Positions 27,317-34,994 of a stretch of DNA of 64,000 bases are shown here, one piece after another; the stretch's first letter is position 1, and the number at the start of each line of letters is the position of its first letter. The stretch is taken from contig NZ_RQES01000001.1 of assembly GCF_004769405.1 (NCBI RefSeq), forward strand, positions 124,001-188,000. The letters run 5' to 3'. Under the pieces are notes generated by a model. It ran no database searches. It saw nothing but the letters and a program-made list of their open reading frames with translations, and had not been told where the DNA came from. This DNA is from Leptospira selangorensis. GTDB lineage: Bacteria; Spirochaetota; Leptospiria; Leptospirales; Leptospiraceae. The translations under genes were made by a program, and so were the position numbers.

Positions 27317-28438
27317 TTCGTATAATTTCTTATCCGCCGCTTTTAGGAAATCTTCCGGCGTCTCGTCGGTCTCTCTTGCAGCGACACCGATACTTACAGT
27401 AATTGTCCAAGGAATTTCTTCGAAGGTTTCGGTTTCGATTCTAGCGCGGATCCTTTCAGCTACGAATTTGGCTCCTTCTACATTCGTATTAGAGAGTACT
27501 ACGCAGAATTCTTCGCCACCATAACGTGCAGCTACATCACAATCTCTTACTAACCCGGATAATAATCTTCCGATTGTTGCTAGTAATTTATCTCCTACTT
27601 GGTGCCCTAAAGAATCGTTTGCCTTTTTAAAATGGTCTAAATCGAGTAGAAGGACAGACAAAGGAAAATCATATCTTTTAGAAGCCGCCAGAAGAGTGCT
27701 TAAGGATTCCATTAAGTGTCTTCTATTAAAAAGGCCTGTTAGGGAATCCTTATGAGATAATTCTTTTAGATTTTTATTGGATTCTTCCAGCTGTAATTGT
27801 AGAAGATTACTTTTTAATCTGGTACCTTCTACATTGATCGCTGCTCCCATACTTGCAACGGAAAATGCAATGATTGGAGTTGCAACCGCCGAGCTAAGTT
27901 CTCTTTCGATCATATAAGAATATCCTAACGAAAAGAAGAGAACGTTTATGGAGATAATAGCAAGATACGTCACAAAACTTGCTCTTAAAAATAAAGGAAG
28001 TAGAAGTAATCCAAAACAAAAAGCTGAATAATCTGAAGTATGATACTGATCCACCAGGGTTGCAAAAGTAGTGGTGGCTGTTAGAATTCCCACATAACCT
28101 ATCATCGCAAAATAGGAAAGTTTTTTGCCTTTTATGTCTTTTAAGGCTAAAACTGCCAGCATCAAACTGGAGAATAATGCGGAACTTCCGAAGCTCAAAC
28201 CATATAAAAGTTGAAGATGCCCGCCGATAGGTGTTCCCGGAGAAAGAGTATTCTGCGCTAAAAGAATACAGGAAATGAAAAGTGAAAAAATGCTAAGAAT
28301 TCTGACGGACTTGTCATTATCTAGGGTTCGAAGTTTGCGGATTTCTCCCGATTTCGAATAAGAAAAGTCTTCCGAAAGATATCTTCTGAATTTCATAGTG
28401 ATACTCAGATAGACGGAAGAAGATTTAGGTTTATACAC
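27281..28438 (-). CDS. Membrane-bound GGDEF diguanylate cyclase
   Basis: 385 residues. Six membrane segments occupy about residues 45-200, then a short coiled linker (LLQLQLEESNKNLKELSHKD) and a GGDEF domain. The active-site loop is GGEEF, preceded by an RDCD inhibitory I-site five residues upstream, and LLLDLDHFKKANDSLGH and DSLTGLFNRRHL are intact. It should make cyclic di-GMP from two GTP with product feedback inhibition. The GTG at 28438 is the longest start; an ATG at 28396 (MKFRRYL) would remove 14 residues and is equally plausible, since neither has a clear Shine-Dalgarno. The input is probably through the membrane domain, which resembles no named sensor that I can place. Confidence 0.9.
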   Translation of the reverse strand: MYKPKSSSVYLSITMKFRRYLSEDFSYSKSGEIRKLRTLDNDKSVRILSIFSLFISCILLAQNTLSPGTPIGGHLQLLYGLSFGSSALFSSLMLAVLALKDIKGKKLSYFAMIGYVGILTATTTFATLVDQYHTSDYSAFCFGLLLLPLFLRASFVTYLAIISINVLFFSLGYSYMIERELSSAVATPIIAFSVASMGAAINVEGTRLKSNLLQLQLEESNKNLKELSHKDSLTGLFNRRHLMESLSTLLAASKRYDFPLSVLLLDLDHFKKANDSLGHQVGDKLLATIGRLLSGLVRDCDVAARYGGEEFCVVLSNTNVEGAKFVAERIRARIETETFEEIPWTITVSIGVAARETDETPEDFLKAADKKLYESKAAGRNRVSA

Positions 28439-28640
28439 TTCTGAGAAAGGAAGTGAAAAATCCGAGTAACGAAAATCGGAAAATTATTTATCTAGTGCAG
28501 AAATAAACTTGGGTGTCGATTCGTCATCCAACCGGCATTAAATCGTATTTATATAATTTTGGAAATTTCTTGAACTAAGTTCTAGATGATCGCACAAATC
28601 CATTTAGTCTCCAAACTTTGTAAAAATTTATCTCTTTATA

Positions 28641-28665
28641 ACTTACCTAAAAAACCTTGGTAAGT
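28641..28665. promoter_or_regulatory. Inverted repeat ACTTACC-N11-GGTAAGT ending 2 bp before an MFS start codon
   Basis: Perfect 7-bp arms with an 11-base A/C-rich spacer end two bases before the ATG at 28668. As DNA it could be a repressor operator that controls the transporter; as RNA it would form a hairpin covering the ribosome-binding region. No separate Shine-Dalgarno is visible. Confidence 0.45.
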
Positions 28666-28667
28666 AT

Positions 28668-29888
28668 ATGGAATCCGTAGCTTCACTTCCTAAAACAAAA
28701 ATAGTCCGTCATGAATTGTTCCTGATTCTGCTTCTTGCGAGTATTCAATTCACGAACATCATGGATTTTATGATCATGTTCCCGCTTCAGGATTATTTTT
28801 TGAAACAATTCCAGATCGACACGGCGATGTTTTCCTTAGTCCTTTCTTCTTATTCATTTGCCGCAGCAATTGCCGCTTTGATCGGAGCTAACTTTATAGA
28901 TCGTTTTAATCGTAAGTCTGCTGCCATCTTTTTATATGTAGGGTTTTTGGTAGGAACTGCGCTTTGTGCGGTCGCTAATACGTATTCATTTCTTCTTTTT
29001 GCAAGGATCACTGCAGGGATTTTCGGCGGAATGATCAGTGGAGTCATTCTCTCTATCATAGGTGATGTTTTCCCGATGGAAAAGAGAGGGAAGGCTATGG
29101 GAGGGGTGATGGGTGCATTCTCTGCCGCTTCCGTTTTGGGAGTTCCTTCAGGTATTCGAATAGCGATGACCTCAGGTTGGAATTATACGTTCGCATTTAT
29201 CGTGGTATTAGGCCTTCCGATCCTGGTTCTTGCCATTCTATATTTGCCTAGCCTTCCTTCTAAAATGGAAAAGCAGAAGGTGGCGGATTTCAGCCAACTG
29301 ATCAATGTACTTTCGAAAAGGGATCATTTGATCGCTCTGGCATTTTTTATGAGCGTGATCTTGGGTGGATTTACTGTCGTAACTTCGATAGCTGTTTTTA
29401 TGGAAAGGAATATGGGTTTCTCCAAGACCCAGGTTAGCCATATCTATGAGATCGGAGGGATCTGTACTTTTGTTTCTTCTTGGATCGTAGGGTTCTTGTC
29501 GGATAAGTTCGGCAAACATAAGGTTTTTCTGATCCTAGTTCTTCTTGCTTTACTTCCTATTCTTGCAATTACCCATTTGCCTAAGGATTTGCCGGTGTAC
29601 ATGGCGCTCGGAGTTACGACAGTTTTCATGGTCCTAGTATCCGGTCGGGTTATTCCTTCTATGGCGATGTTAACTTCCGCCATTCGACCTGAGGTTAGGG
29701 GAAGTTTCATGTCAGTGAACTCTAGCCTACAGAGTGTGGCTACAGGTATAGGAGCGCTTCTTGCTGGAGCGATCTTGATCCAATTGCCGAATGGAACTTT
29801 CGAAAGATTTGATATAGTAGGGTATTTCGCGGTCGGTTTTAATCTTCTTGCTCTCTATCTATCCAGAAAGGTGAAAATAGTTTCCTAA
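28668..29888 (+). CDS. MFS transporter, drug/solute efflux type
   Basis: 406 residues with 12 predicted membrane segments. The loop 2-3 motif appears as GANFIDRFNRKSAAIF, a variant of GxxxDRxGRR, and the mirror motif as VGFLSDKFGKHKVFLI. Motif C-like GGMISGVILSIIGDVFP and GVMGAFSAASVLGVPSG occur in TM4-TM5, where antiporters of the DHA1 family have their signature. It is therefore probably an exporter; the substrate is unknown. The N-terminal part LASIQFTNIMDFMIMFPLQ is typical of bacterial sugar/arabinose efflux-like permeases. It is a single gene with an inverted repeat directly before the start codon. Confidence 0.88.
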   Translation: MESVASLPKTKIVRHELFLILLLASIQFTNIMDFMIMFPLQDYFLKQFQIDTAMFSLVLSSYSFAAAIAALIGANFIDRFNRKSAAIFLYVGFLVGTALCAVANTYSFLLFARITAGIFGGMISGVILSIIGDVFPMEKRGKAMGGVMGAFSAASVLGVPSGIRIAMTSGWNYTFAFIVVLGLPILVLAILYLPSLPSKMEKQKVADFSQLINVLSKRDHLIALAFFMSVILGGFTVVTSIAVFMERNMGFSKTQVSHIYEIGGICTFVSSWIVGFLSDKFGKHKVFLILVLLALLPILAITHLPKDLPVYMALGVTTVFMVLVSGRVIPSMAMLTSAIRPEVRGSFMSVNSSLQSVATGIGALLAGAILIQLPNGTFERFDIVGYFAVGFNLLALYLSRKVKIVS

Positions 29889-29940
29889 GTTACGTTTAGG
29901 AAACTTGTTTCTGAAATCCGTAAAAAAATACGGACATTTC

Positions 29941-29968
29941 TTGACTTTTTAATGCGACAGAATATGGT
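29941..29968 (+). promoter_or_regulatory. Possible promoter for the intergenic element before the patatin gene
   Basis: TTGACT, a 16-bp spacer, then TATGGT (4/6 match to the -10). Transcription would start near 29975, just before a strong Shine-Dalgarno and mini-ORF. Support is by consensus only. Confidence 0.35.
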
Positions 29969-29997
29969 CTGGCCACACGTTAAAGGAGGTGGTTTAG

Positions 29998-30051
29998 TTG
30001 AGTAGCGACAGTTGCAGCAAGAAAATGACCTGTGAGGTGGCTGAGCAATAG
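29998..30051 (+). CDS. Candidate 17-codon mini-ORF behind a full Shine-Dalgarno
   Basis: AAAGGAGGT (29982-29990), complementary to the 16S rRNA 3' end, lies 7 bases before a TTG. The reading frame encodes MSSDSCSKKMTCEVAEQ, with two Cys, and ends at TAG inside the 5' arm of a long hairpin. It could be a leader peptide, a small Cys peptide, or the remnant of a longer gene. It is far too short to identify. The unusually good ribosome-binding site, better than at most large genes here, is the main support. Confidence 0.35.
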   Translation: MSSDSCSKKMTCEVAEQ

Positions 30052-30105
30052 CCCAGGCCCCTGCAAAATGGCCCTCTTGGACCTATTGCAATACCATCAG
30101 ACCAC
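30037..30105 (+). ncRNA. Extended hairpin in the gap before the patatin gene
   Basis: The RNA can fold as one interrupted stem: GTGG-CTGA (30037-30044) with TCAG-CCAC (30097-30105), GCAATAG (30045-30051) with CTATTGC (30083-30089), CCA/TGG, and GGCC/GGCC closing a loop CCTGCAAAAT. It resembles a regulatory leader or small RNA. I tried to match tmRNA, RNase P, SRP RNA and cobalamin-riboswitch cores and found none. Confidence 0.4.
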
Positions 30106-30429
30106 TGGCCTTTCTGAGTTCCGAGAATTGGTCACTTTCGGGCATTTAGCATAGCTAGACGCAGACACTCAGAAGGTTTTAATTTCTTCCTTTTTAGATA
30201 TTGCTGAAGGTTCGGGGAAATCCCTGTGCGAAATCTGTAGTAACTTCGACAGCAATTCCAAGATCCCCAGTCCTTTCTCTCAAATCCCAAGCCTATACTA
30301 GCTATTGATATCCACTCTAAGACGAACTCGTGTGAAATCGTCGAAGATACTACAAACTTCCAAATCAATATTCCGTCTTGAAATTTACCTGAGGAACCTA
30401 AGACTGACTTCGGCAGGATCATATTTGGA
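30106..30429. other. Gene-poor stretch with inverted repeats before the patatin gene
   Basis: After the long hairpin there is a weak dyad TTCTGAG (30112-30118) / CTCAGAA (30168-30174) followed by a T-rich run, which could end a short transcript. A pair of 15-bp dispersed motifs follows (30236 and 30341). A 96-codon frame on the minus strand crosses this region, but it has no recognisable family and I do not regard it as a gene. Confidence 0.5.
30236..30355. repeat. Dispersed 15-bp motif, inverted pair (copies 1 and 2)
   Basis: TGTAGTAACTTCGAC at 30236-30250 faces GTCGAAGATACTACA at 30341-30355. Both are exact matches, in opposite orientation, to the consensus GTCGAAGWTACTACA that recurs eleven times between 30.2 and 46.2 kb. 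The motifs are 90 bases apart in the gap before the patatin gene. Confidence 0.85.
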
Positions 30430-31314
30430 ATGAAGCGAGCTTTAGTATTATCCGGTGGAGGCGCTCGAGGCGCATATCATGCCGGGGTCCTAAAATATTT
30501 GGAAGAAATCGGATTCAAACCGGATGTAGTCTGCGGAACTTCCGTGGGTGCGATCACAGCCTCCGCATTAGGCTGCGGAATGAATGCTGCTAGGATCATA
30601 GACCTTTGGAAATCCATCGAGATCCAGAAGGTGATGAAATATTCCATCTGGAACGATTTCCTGGATCTTATATTTCGCAGATTTTCTCCATTAGCGGACA
30701 CAACTCCTTTAAAATATTTACTCTATTCTCAATTAGATTTTCGTAATATGAGAAAGAACCCGATGGAGATCATCATCACAGCGGTAAATATACTGACCGC
30801 AGAACTTGTTTTTTTCGGGAACAAAGATATAGATATAGAACATGTGATGGCTTCTTCTGCCATACCTTTAATCTTTCCTTGGCAATATGTGGATGGGAAA
30901 CCACATTGGGATGGGGGAGTGATGGCCAATGTTCCGATCCTCCCAGCGGTAGAAAGAGGCGCAAAAGAGATAGTAGTAGTATTGTTGTCTCCTGTGGGAG
31001 GAGTGAATATGGGGCTCCCACGGAATAGAAGGGACGGTTTAGAAAGAGTGTTCGAACTTTCTTTGATCGGGTCCTTCCAAACTATTATGGCAAACTTACA
31101 ATACCAAAAGAAACAAAAGGATAATAAGAAGAAGGGATTTACCAAGTCATTATTATCCTTTTCCGAACCCGAAAAAACGGATTATAAGATTAGAGTGATC
31201 GGGCCGAGGACTTCTCTCGGTTTCGGAAGTATATTAAATTTTTCTCAAGTGCAAGCGGACTATCTGATCAGCCGCGGATACGAAGACGCTAAAATCCAAT
31301 TCGGGGAAGATTAA
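30430..31314 (+). CDS. Patatin-like phospholipase
   Basis: 294 residues. The patatin signatures are complete: glycine-rich oxyanion loop LSGGGARGAYHAGVL at residues 6-20, nucleophile elbow GTSVGA (GxSxG) near 38-43, and the catalytic Asp in WDGGVMAN near 165. This Ser-Asp dyad enzyme should hydrolyse acyl chains from phospholipids or other lipids at the inner face of the membrane; it has no signal peptide. The C-terminal third is basic (KKQKDNKKKGF), perhaps for membrane contact. It starts 8 bp after ATATTTGGA, so the Shine-Dalgarno is weak, and is followed 6 bp later by a GH5 glycosidase gene. The pair suggests joint turnover of glycolipids (inference). Confidence 0.9.
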   Translation: MKRALVLSGGGARGAYHAGVLKYLEEIGFKPDVVCGTSVGAITASALGCGMNAARIIDLWKSIEIQKVMKYSIWNDFLDLIFRRFSPLADTTPLKYLLYSQLDFRNMRKNPMEIIITAVNILTAELVFFGNKDIDIEHVMASSAIPLIFPWQYVDGKPHWDGGVMANVPILPAVERGAKEIVVVLLSPVGGVNMGLPRNRRDGLERVFELSLIGSFQTIMANLQYQKKQKDNKKKGFTKSLLSFSEPEKTDYKIRVIGPRTSLGFGSILNFSQVQADYLISRGYEDAKIQFGED

Positions 31315-31320
31315 GATCCA

Positions 31321-33222
31321 ATGCTGGAAATCAAAGCAGAAGACGGAAATTTTATAGATTCAGAAGGATATATTCTTCAGTTAAGAGGAGTGAATCTTTC
31401 CGGGAGTTCAAAACTTCCATTCAAACCGGATGGAACTACACATTTCGATCAGTCTTTAACGTTTCACGATCATAGAAAAGTTTCCTTCGTAGGGAGGCCT
31501 TTAGAAGAGAAGGAAGCCGCAGAACATTTAGATCGACTAAAGAAATGGGGATTTAACTTTCTTCGTTTTCTAGTTACTTGGGAAGCAGTGGAACATTTAG
31601 GTCCGGGAAAATACGACCAAGCATATTTAGATTATATCGAAAGAATGGTGGCACTCGCTGACAAAAAAGGGTTCTACGTTTTTATAGATCCTCACCAAGA
31701 TGTTTGGTCCAGATTTACAGGAGGGGATGGCGCTCCGGGGTGGACTTTGGAAGAAGTCGGAATGAATATAGGGAATATTAAAGATTCCGATACTGCAATC
31801 GTTCATCATTTTCAAGGTAGGAATTATAGAAGAATGTCCTGGCCTTTAAACTATCAGAAGTATGCTTGCGCAACTATGTTCTCTTTATTCTTCGGCGGAA
31901 AAACATTCGCGCCTAAATTATCTATTCATGGGAAGAATGTAGAAACCTTTTTACAAGATCATTATATAGAAGCTATGTGTAGAATTGCGAAGAAGGTCGC
32001 TAAATACAAAAACGTATTAGGATTCGATTCTTTGAACGAACCTTCTCCCGGTTGGATAGGTAAAAAGAATATAGGAGAATTTTCCGGACTTGGTTTTGGT
32101 AAGGTTCTGACTACTTCTCCATTCCAAGAAATGTTTTTGTCTGAGGGAAGAACCGTTAGAGCAAATAATGCTTATATGCTTGGGTTTACGGGATTCAATT
32201 TAGGAAAAACCAAATTAAATACTAAGTCGGTTCCTCTTTGGCAGGAAGGAAAACATTGTATTTGGAGACAACATGGAGTTTGGGATTACGATCCGAATGG
32301 CGCTCCAATGTTACTTCGTCCTGATTATTTTAATAAGTATAGAGGAAGAAAGGTGGAATTCTATCCCGAATTCATGCTTCCTTTTATCAAAAGATTCAAA
32401 ACTAGAATTCAATCCGTTCAGAAAAAATTCTCCATCTTCGTGGAATCGGATCCAGGAAGTTTAGAATTGGATTGGGACGAAAAACCAAAAAAGGGAGAAG
32501 GGACTGTAATCAACGCGACTCATTGGTACGATGTTTCCGTTTTGATGTTCAAACGTTTTATTCCTTGGTTCGGAGTTCATATCTTCAAACAAATCCCAAT
32601 ATTCGGAAAGAAGAATGTAGAGAAGGCCTATGAAGACACGATCAGAATGATCAAAGAAGTTTCTATCAAAAAGATGAATAATAGTCCTACAGTAATCGGA
32701 GAAACCGGGATCCCAATGGACATGAACGGACGTTTGGCATTCCGAACAAAAGATTATTCTCACTTGGAGGCTTCTCTAGATCGTATTATAACTTCTATCG
32801 AAAAAAATTTCGTACATTATACACTTTGGAATTATACTCCTGATAATACTCACAGTTTAGGAGATAGATGGAATGAAGAAGACCTTTCTCTTTATTCTTT
32901 GGACACTCCAAAAAGTATAGATGAAGATGGAGGAAGAGCAGTCAGAGCCTTCTCCAGACCTTATCCGATCCGAACCAAAGGAAATCCGGAAGCGATCAGT
33001 TTTGATATGGAAAAATCCATGTTCAAATATTCCTTCAGAAAAGAAGGAGATGAAATCCCAATAGCAGAAATTTTTCTTCCTGAAATACATTACGGAAAGG
33101 GATTTGATGTACTGGTAAACGCAGGAAGCTGGAAGTTCGACTCCAAAAAAAGAATACTGACCTTCAAGGGTGAAAAGTCAGTTTCCTATTACGGCATAAC
33201 TATTTTCCCGACTAAAAAATAA
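31321..33222 (+). CDS. GH5 glycosidase of the endoglycoceramidase/steryl-glucosidase type
   Basis: 633 residues, no signal peptide. Glycoside hydrolase family 5 fold: ILQLRGVNLSGSSKLPFKPDG, WGFNFLRFLVTWEAVEHLG, DPHQDVWSRFTGGDGAPGWT, the acid/base in GFDSLNEPSPG (Glu240), and the nucleophile in TVIGETGIPMD (Glu461). DPHQDVWSRFTGG-GAPGWT is a hallmark I associate with subfamily GH5_12, whose fungal members cleave glucosylceramide or steryl-beta-glucosides. The large insertions and length also fit. A C-terminal beta-sandwich domain follows from about 540. Cytoplasmic location and pairing with a patatin lipase 6 bp upstream point to glycolipid catabolism; the actual lipid is unknown. Confidence 0.85.
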   Translation: MLEIKAEDGNFIDSEGYILQLRGVNLSGSSKLPFKPDGTTHFDQSLTFHDHRKVSFVGRPLEEKEAAEHLDRLKKWGFNFLRFLVTWEAVEHLGPGKYDQAYLDYIERMVALADKKGFYVFIDPHQDVWSRFTGGDGAPGWTLEEVGMNIGNIKDSDTAIVHHFQGRNYRRMSWPLNYQKYACATMFSLFFGGKTFAPKLSIHGKNVETFLQDHYIEAMCRIAKKVAKYKNVLGFDSLNEPSPGWIGKKNIGEFSGLGFGKVLTTSPFQEMFLSEGRTVRANNAYMLGFTGFNLGKTKLNTKSVPLWQEGKHCIWRQHGVWDYDPNGAPMLLRPDYFNKYRGRKVEFYPEFMLPFIKRFKTRIQSVQKKFSIFVESDPGSLELDWDEKPKKGEGTVINATHWYDVSVLMFKRFIPWFGVHIFKQIPIFGKKNVEKAYEDTIRMIKEVSIKKMNNSPTVIGETGIPMDMNGRLAFRTKDYSHLEASLDRIITSIEKNFVHYTLWNYTPDNTHSLGDRWNEEDLSLYSLDTPKSIDEDGGRAVRAFSRPYPIRTKGNPEAISFDMEKSMFKYSFRKEGDEIPIAEIFLPEIHYGKGFDVLVNAGSWKFDSKKRILTFKGEKSVSYYGITIFPTKK

Positions 33223-33329
33223 CTTTTCTATAGAATGGGAATCGTTAGAATGGCCTTCGTCGTTAAACTGTCGGAATTCTCCAAGGTTTTGGAAATTTTC
33301 GATTTAATCTAGTTAGAGATTCGACTCGG

Positions 33330-33341
33330 GCTAATATTAGC
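33330..33341. promoter_or_regulatory. 12-bp palindrome upstream of a small lipoprotein gene
   Basis: GCTAATATTAGC is a perfect palindrome 33 bp before the ATG at 33375. It contains TAATAT, which could be a -10 element, so it may be an operator overlapping the promoter. Short palindromes occur by chance; low weight. Confidence 0.3.
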
Positions 33342-33374
33342 GACATAGAATTAAAAATTCGCAGAGGTCTTTGC

Positions 33375-33653
33375 ATGAAAAACACGTTTTTTTCGATCCT
33401 TACGATTCTAATTTTTGCAGGTCTTATTTCTTGCGGCGGAGCGAAAGTAAGCCAAGCAGAATGTGATCCAGTTGTAAACGAATTGATTTCCAATCTTGCT
33501 GTTGGTCAAACTCCTGAGCAAGCAGAGAAACTAAAAGCTATGCAAGGTCAAATTTCCGGCCACCTACTCAAAGAGTGTATGACTGGAAAATACGATCTTA
33601 CTTGTTTAAAATCTTCTAAATCACTTGCGGCTCTTGCTACTTGTAAGAAGTAA
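33375..33653 (+). CDS. Small Cys-rich lipoprotein (Leptospira 4-Cys type)
   Basis: 92 residues. The signal peptide ends in a lipobox (AGLISCGG, Cys at about 20). The mature part of about 70 residues has four further cysteines (AECD, KECM, LTCL and ATCK) that probably form two disulfides, and a helix-rich middle (QTPEQAEKLKAMQGQ). This fits a small family of Leptospira four-Cys lipoproteins as I remember it; function unknown. It is probably anchored in a periplasm-facing membrane leaflet. It is followed 11 bp after the stop by a strong terminator. Confidence 0.8.
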   Translation: MKNTFFSILTILIFAGLISCGGAKVSQAECDPVVNELISNLAVGQTPEQAEKLKAMQGQISGHLLKECMTGKYDLTCLKSSKSLAALATCKK

Positions 33654-33664
33654 CTTCTAATAAT

Positions 33665-33690
33665 AAAGGGCCGGAATACTCCGGCTCTTT
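33665..33690. terminator. Bidirectional rho-independent terminator
   Basis: An 11-bp stem (AAAGGGCCGGA / TCCGGCTCTTT, one G-U pair) with a 4-base loop is flanked by A-rich sequence on the left and T-rich sequence on the right. It ends the small lipoprotein gene and can also serve the convergent small gene at 33700-34008. Confidence 0.85.
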
Positions 33691-33699
33691 ATCATCTTC

Positions 33700-34008
33700 T
33701 TAATCTTCTTTTATCAAAAAGAAACCTTTCTCCTCAGAATAACATCCATGTTCCCTATACAGCCCAGAAGGATAAAAATGTATCCTTTGAGCATATCTGT
33801 ATCTACTCGAAACACATCGAAGGCAAACATCCCAGCGAATTGCCCAGTCGCATTCTTCTTTCCGGAAAGCAGGGAGAACTCTTAAAAGGGGTTTTGATTC
33901 GGGGATTTCATTTGGGAAGGAGACCTCCGGGGATGGATGAAGGAGGGGGGTGTATAGGATGGTCGAAGTTACTACAAAAAAGGCTAAGACTTGAAGGGCA
34001 CGACTCAT
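33700..34008 (-). CDS. Putative small exported Cys-containing protein, 102 aa
   Basis: No family recognised. The N-terminus looks like a signal peptide or membrane anchor (MSRALQVLAFFVVTSTILYT). The rest is soluble with four cysteines (EECDWAIRWDVCLRC and HGCYSEE) and a motif YAQRIHFYPSGLYRE. It shares a bidirectional terminator with the lipoprotein gene opposite. Oddly, the hydrophobic core codons for FVVTST are formed by a copy of the 15-bp dispersed motif (33962-33976), so the signal peptide may be partly repeat-derived, or this may be a chance frame. No clear Shine-Dalgarno. Moderate doubt. Confidence 0.45.
   Translation of the reverse strand: MSRALQVLAFFVVTSTILYTPLLHPSPEVSFPNEIPESKPLLRVLPAFRKEECDWAIRWDVCLRCVSSRYRYAQRIHFYPSGLYREHGCYSEEKGFFLIKED
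33962..33976 (+). repeat. Dispersed 15-bp motif (copy 3)
   Basis: GTCGAAGTTACTACA, exact consensus, lying in the 5' part of the small minus-strand ORF at 33700-34008. No inverted partner lies within 140 bp; the next copy begins at 34121 in the opposite orientation. Confidence 0.85.
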
Positions 34009-34443
34009 TCTAAACTGGATTCTCTGGTAGATACGAATTCTATCGGTTCGTTTGAGAAGGATCTGGAGTGTTTGAAGGATCGAAATTATGTCACATTGTT
34101 AATCTATGAATTTAAGGAAATGTAGTAGCTTCGACAGATAAAGAGGAACAATTCTCCTCTTGTCGAAGTGACTACAAAACTCCTATCTCCTATCCCACGT
34201 GCAAAAACCATTTCCCAGAATTCGGTTCGATCTACATTCGGAGCTCTCCTTCTTCTCCATTTCCAAATTAGGAGAGGAGAAAAAATGTAAACCTTCCTAC
34301 AAATTTTTCTCCTTCATGTAAAAAAGTCTGATTCGATATGTTATCAATATCAAAGCCCATTCGCGAAGAGGAGAAAGGGTATAGTTTAGAACAGCCGCCG
34401 GAAATTACTTGAATTAAGCGTTTCGAGTTGGAATCTTTGTGTA
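34009..34443. other. 435-bp gene-free stretch before the ECF sigma gene
   Basis: Apart from the hairpin-forming motif pair at 34121-34176, I see no gene here. The last 60 bases upstream of the sigma-factor ATG (for example CCGGAAATTACTTGAATTAAGCG) probably hold its promoter, but no confident -35/-10 pair can be assigned. Confidence 0.5.
34121..34176. repeat. Dispersed 15-bp motif, hairpin-forming inverted pair (copies 4 and 5)
   Basis: TGTAGTAGCTTCGACA (34121-34136) pairs with TGTCGAAGTGACTACA (34161-34176) over 14 of 16 positions. Inside, AGAGGA/TCCTCT adds a second stem around a 7-base loop. Each copy deviates from the consensus at one base. The arrangement is that of a REPIN: two short REP-like arms folding into one hairpin. 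Confidence 0.8.
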
Positions 34444-34968
34444 ATGGCATCCCGAAAAGATTTTATGGAAACCCTGTATCGGGAATCCAACGGGAGAATT
34501 TTTGATTTCTTGTATAAGTATACCGGAAATCCAGAAACTGCCTCTGACCTCATGCAGGACACTTTTCTTAATTTTTTTAAGAAGTATTCCAATTCCGACT
34601 TAAACAAAGAACAAGCCCTAAAGCTGTTATATACGATCGCGAGAAATAGATCGATTAACTATGCCAAGAAGTTCTCCACGGTGAAAGAATCCGGAACGGA
34701 CGATATGGGAACTTATAGAGAAGAAGGACAAAGTTTCGAAAGAAAAACGGAACTTTCCGATTTGGAATCCAGATTGATGGATTGTTTGGGCGAATTAGAA
34801 GAAGGAGAAAGATACGCTTTAGTATTAAAGAATATAGAAAAATACACGTTGGCTGATATTGCGGATATCATGGGGATCTCGATTGCTACTGCATCCAGAT
34901 TGGTCGTGAAGGCGACCGGAAAGCTCCTAGAGATCGCAAAAAACAAACAAATTCTGCCGATGGAATAA
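34444..34968 (+). CDS. ECF-family RNA polymerase sigma factor
   Basis: 174 residues. Region 2 spans about 5-75 (METLYRESNGRIFDFLYKYT and DLMQDTFLNFFKKY, the typical region 2.2-2.3 core) and region 4 spans about 110-165 (LGELEEGERYALVLKNIEKY then TLADIADIMGISIATASRLV). The linker is short, as in ECF sigma factors. It directs transcription from a small regulon, usually including its own operon. The gene 26 bp downstream encodes a FecR-domain membrane protein that may be its anti-sigma or signal partner. No Shine-Dalgarno is obvious before the ATG. Confidence 0.92.
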   Translation: MASRKDFMETLYRESNGRIFDFLYKYTGNPETASDLMQDTFLNFFKKYSNSDLNKEQALKLLYTIARNRSINYAKKFSTVKESGTDDMGTYREEGQSFERKTELSDLESRLMDCLGELEEGERYALVLKNIEKYTLADIADIMGISIATASRLVVKATGKLLEIAKNKQILPME

Positions 34969-34994
34969 TACAGAGAAGGCTGTTGAAGGGAAGA

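Noticed and set aside
29941..30180. Known RNA classes (tmRNA, RNase P, SRP RNA, cobalamin riboswitch)
   Set aside because: None of their conserved cores is present; kept only as an unassigned structured element.
30132..30422. 96-codon minus-strand reading frame before the patatin gene
   Set aside because: No family recognisable, low-complexity composition with inverted repeats inside it, and it overlaps the likely promoter region of the patatin gene.
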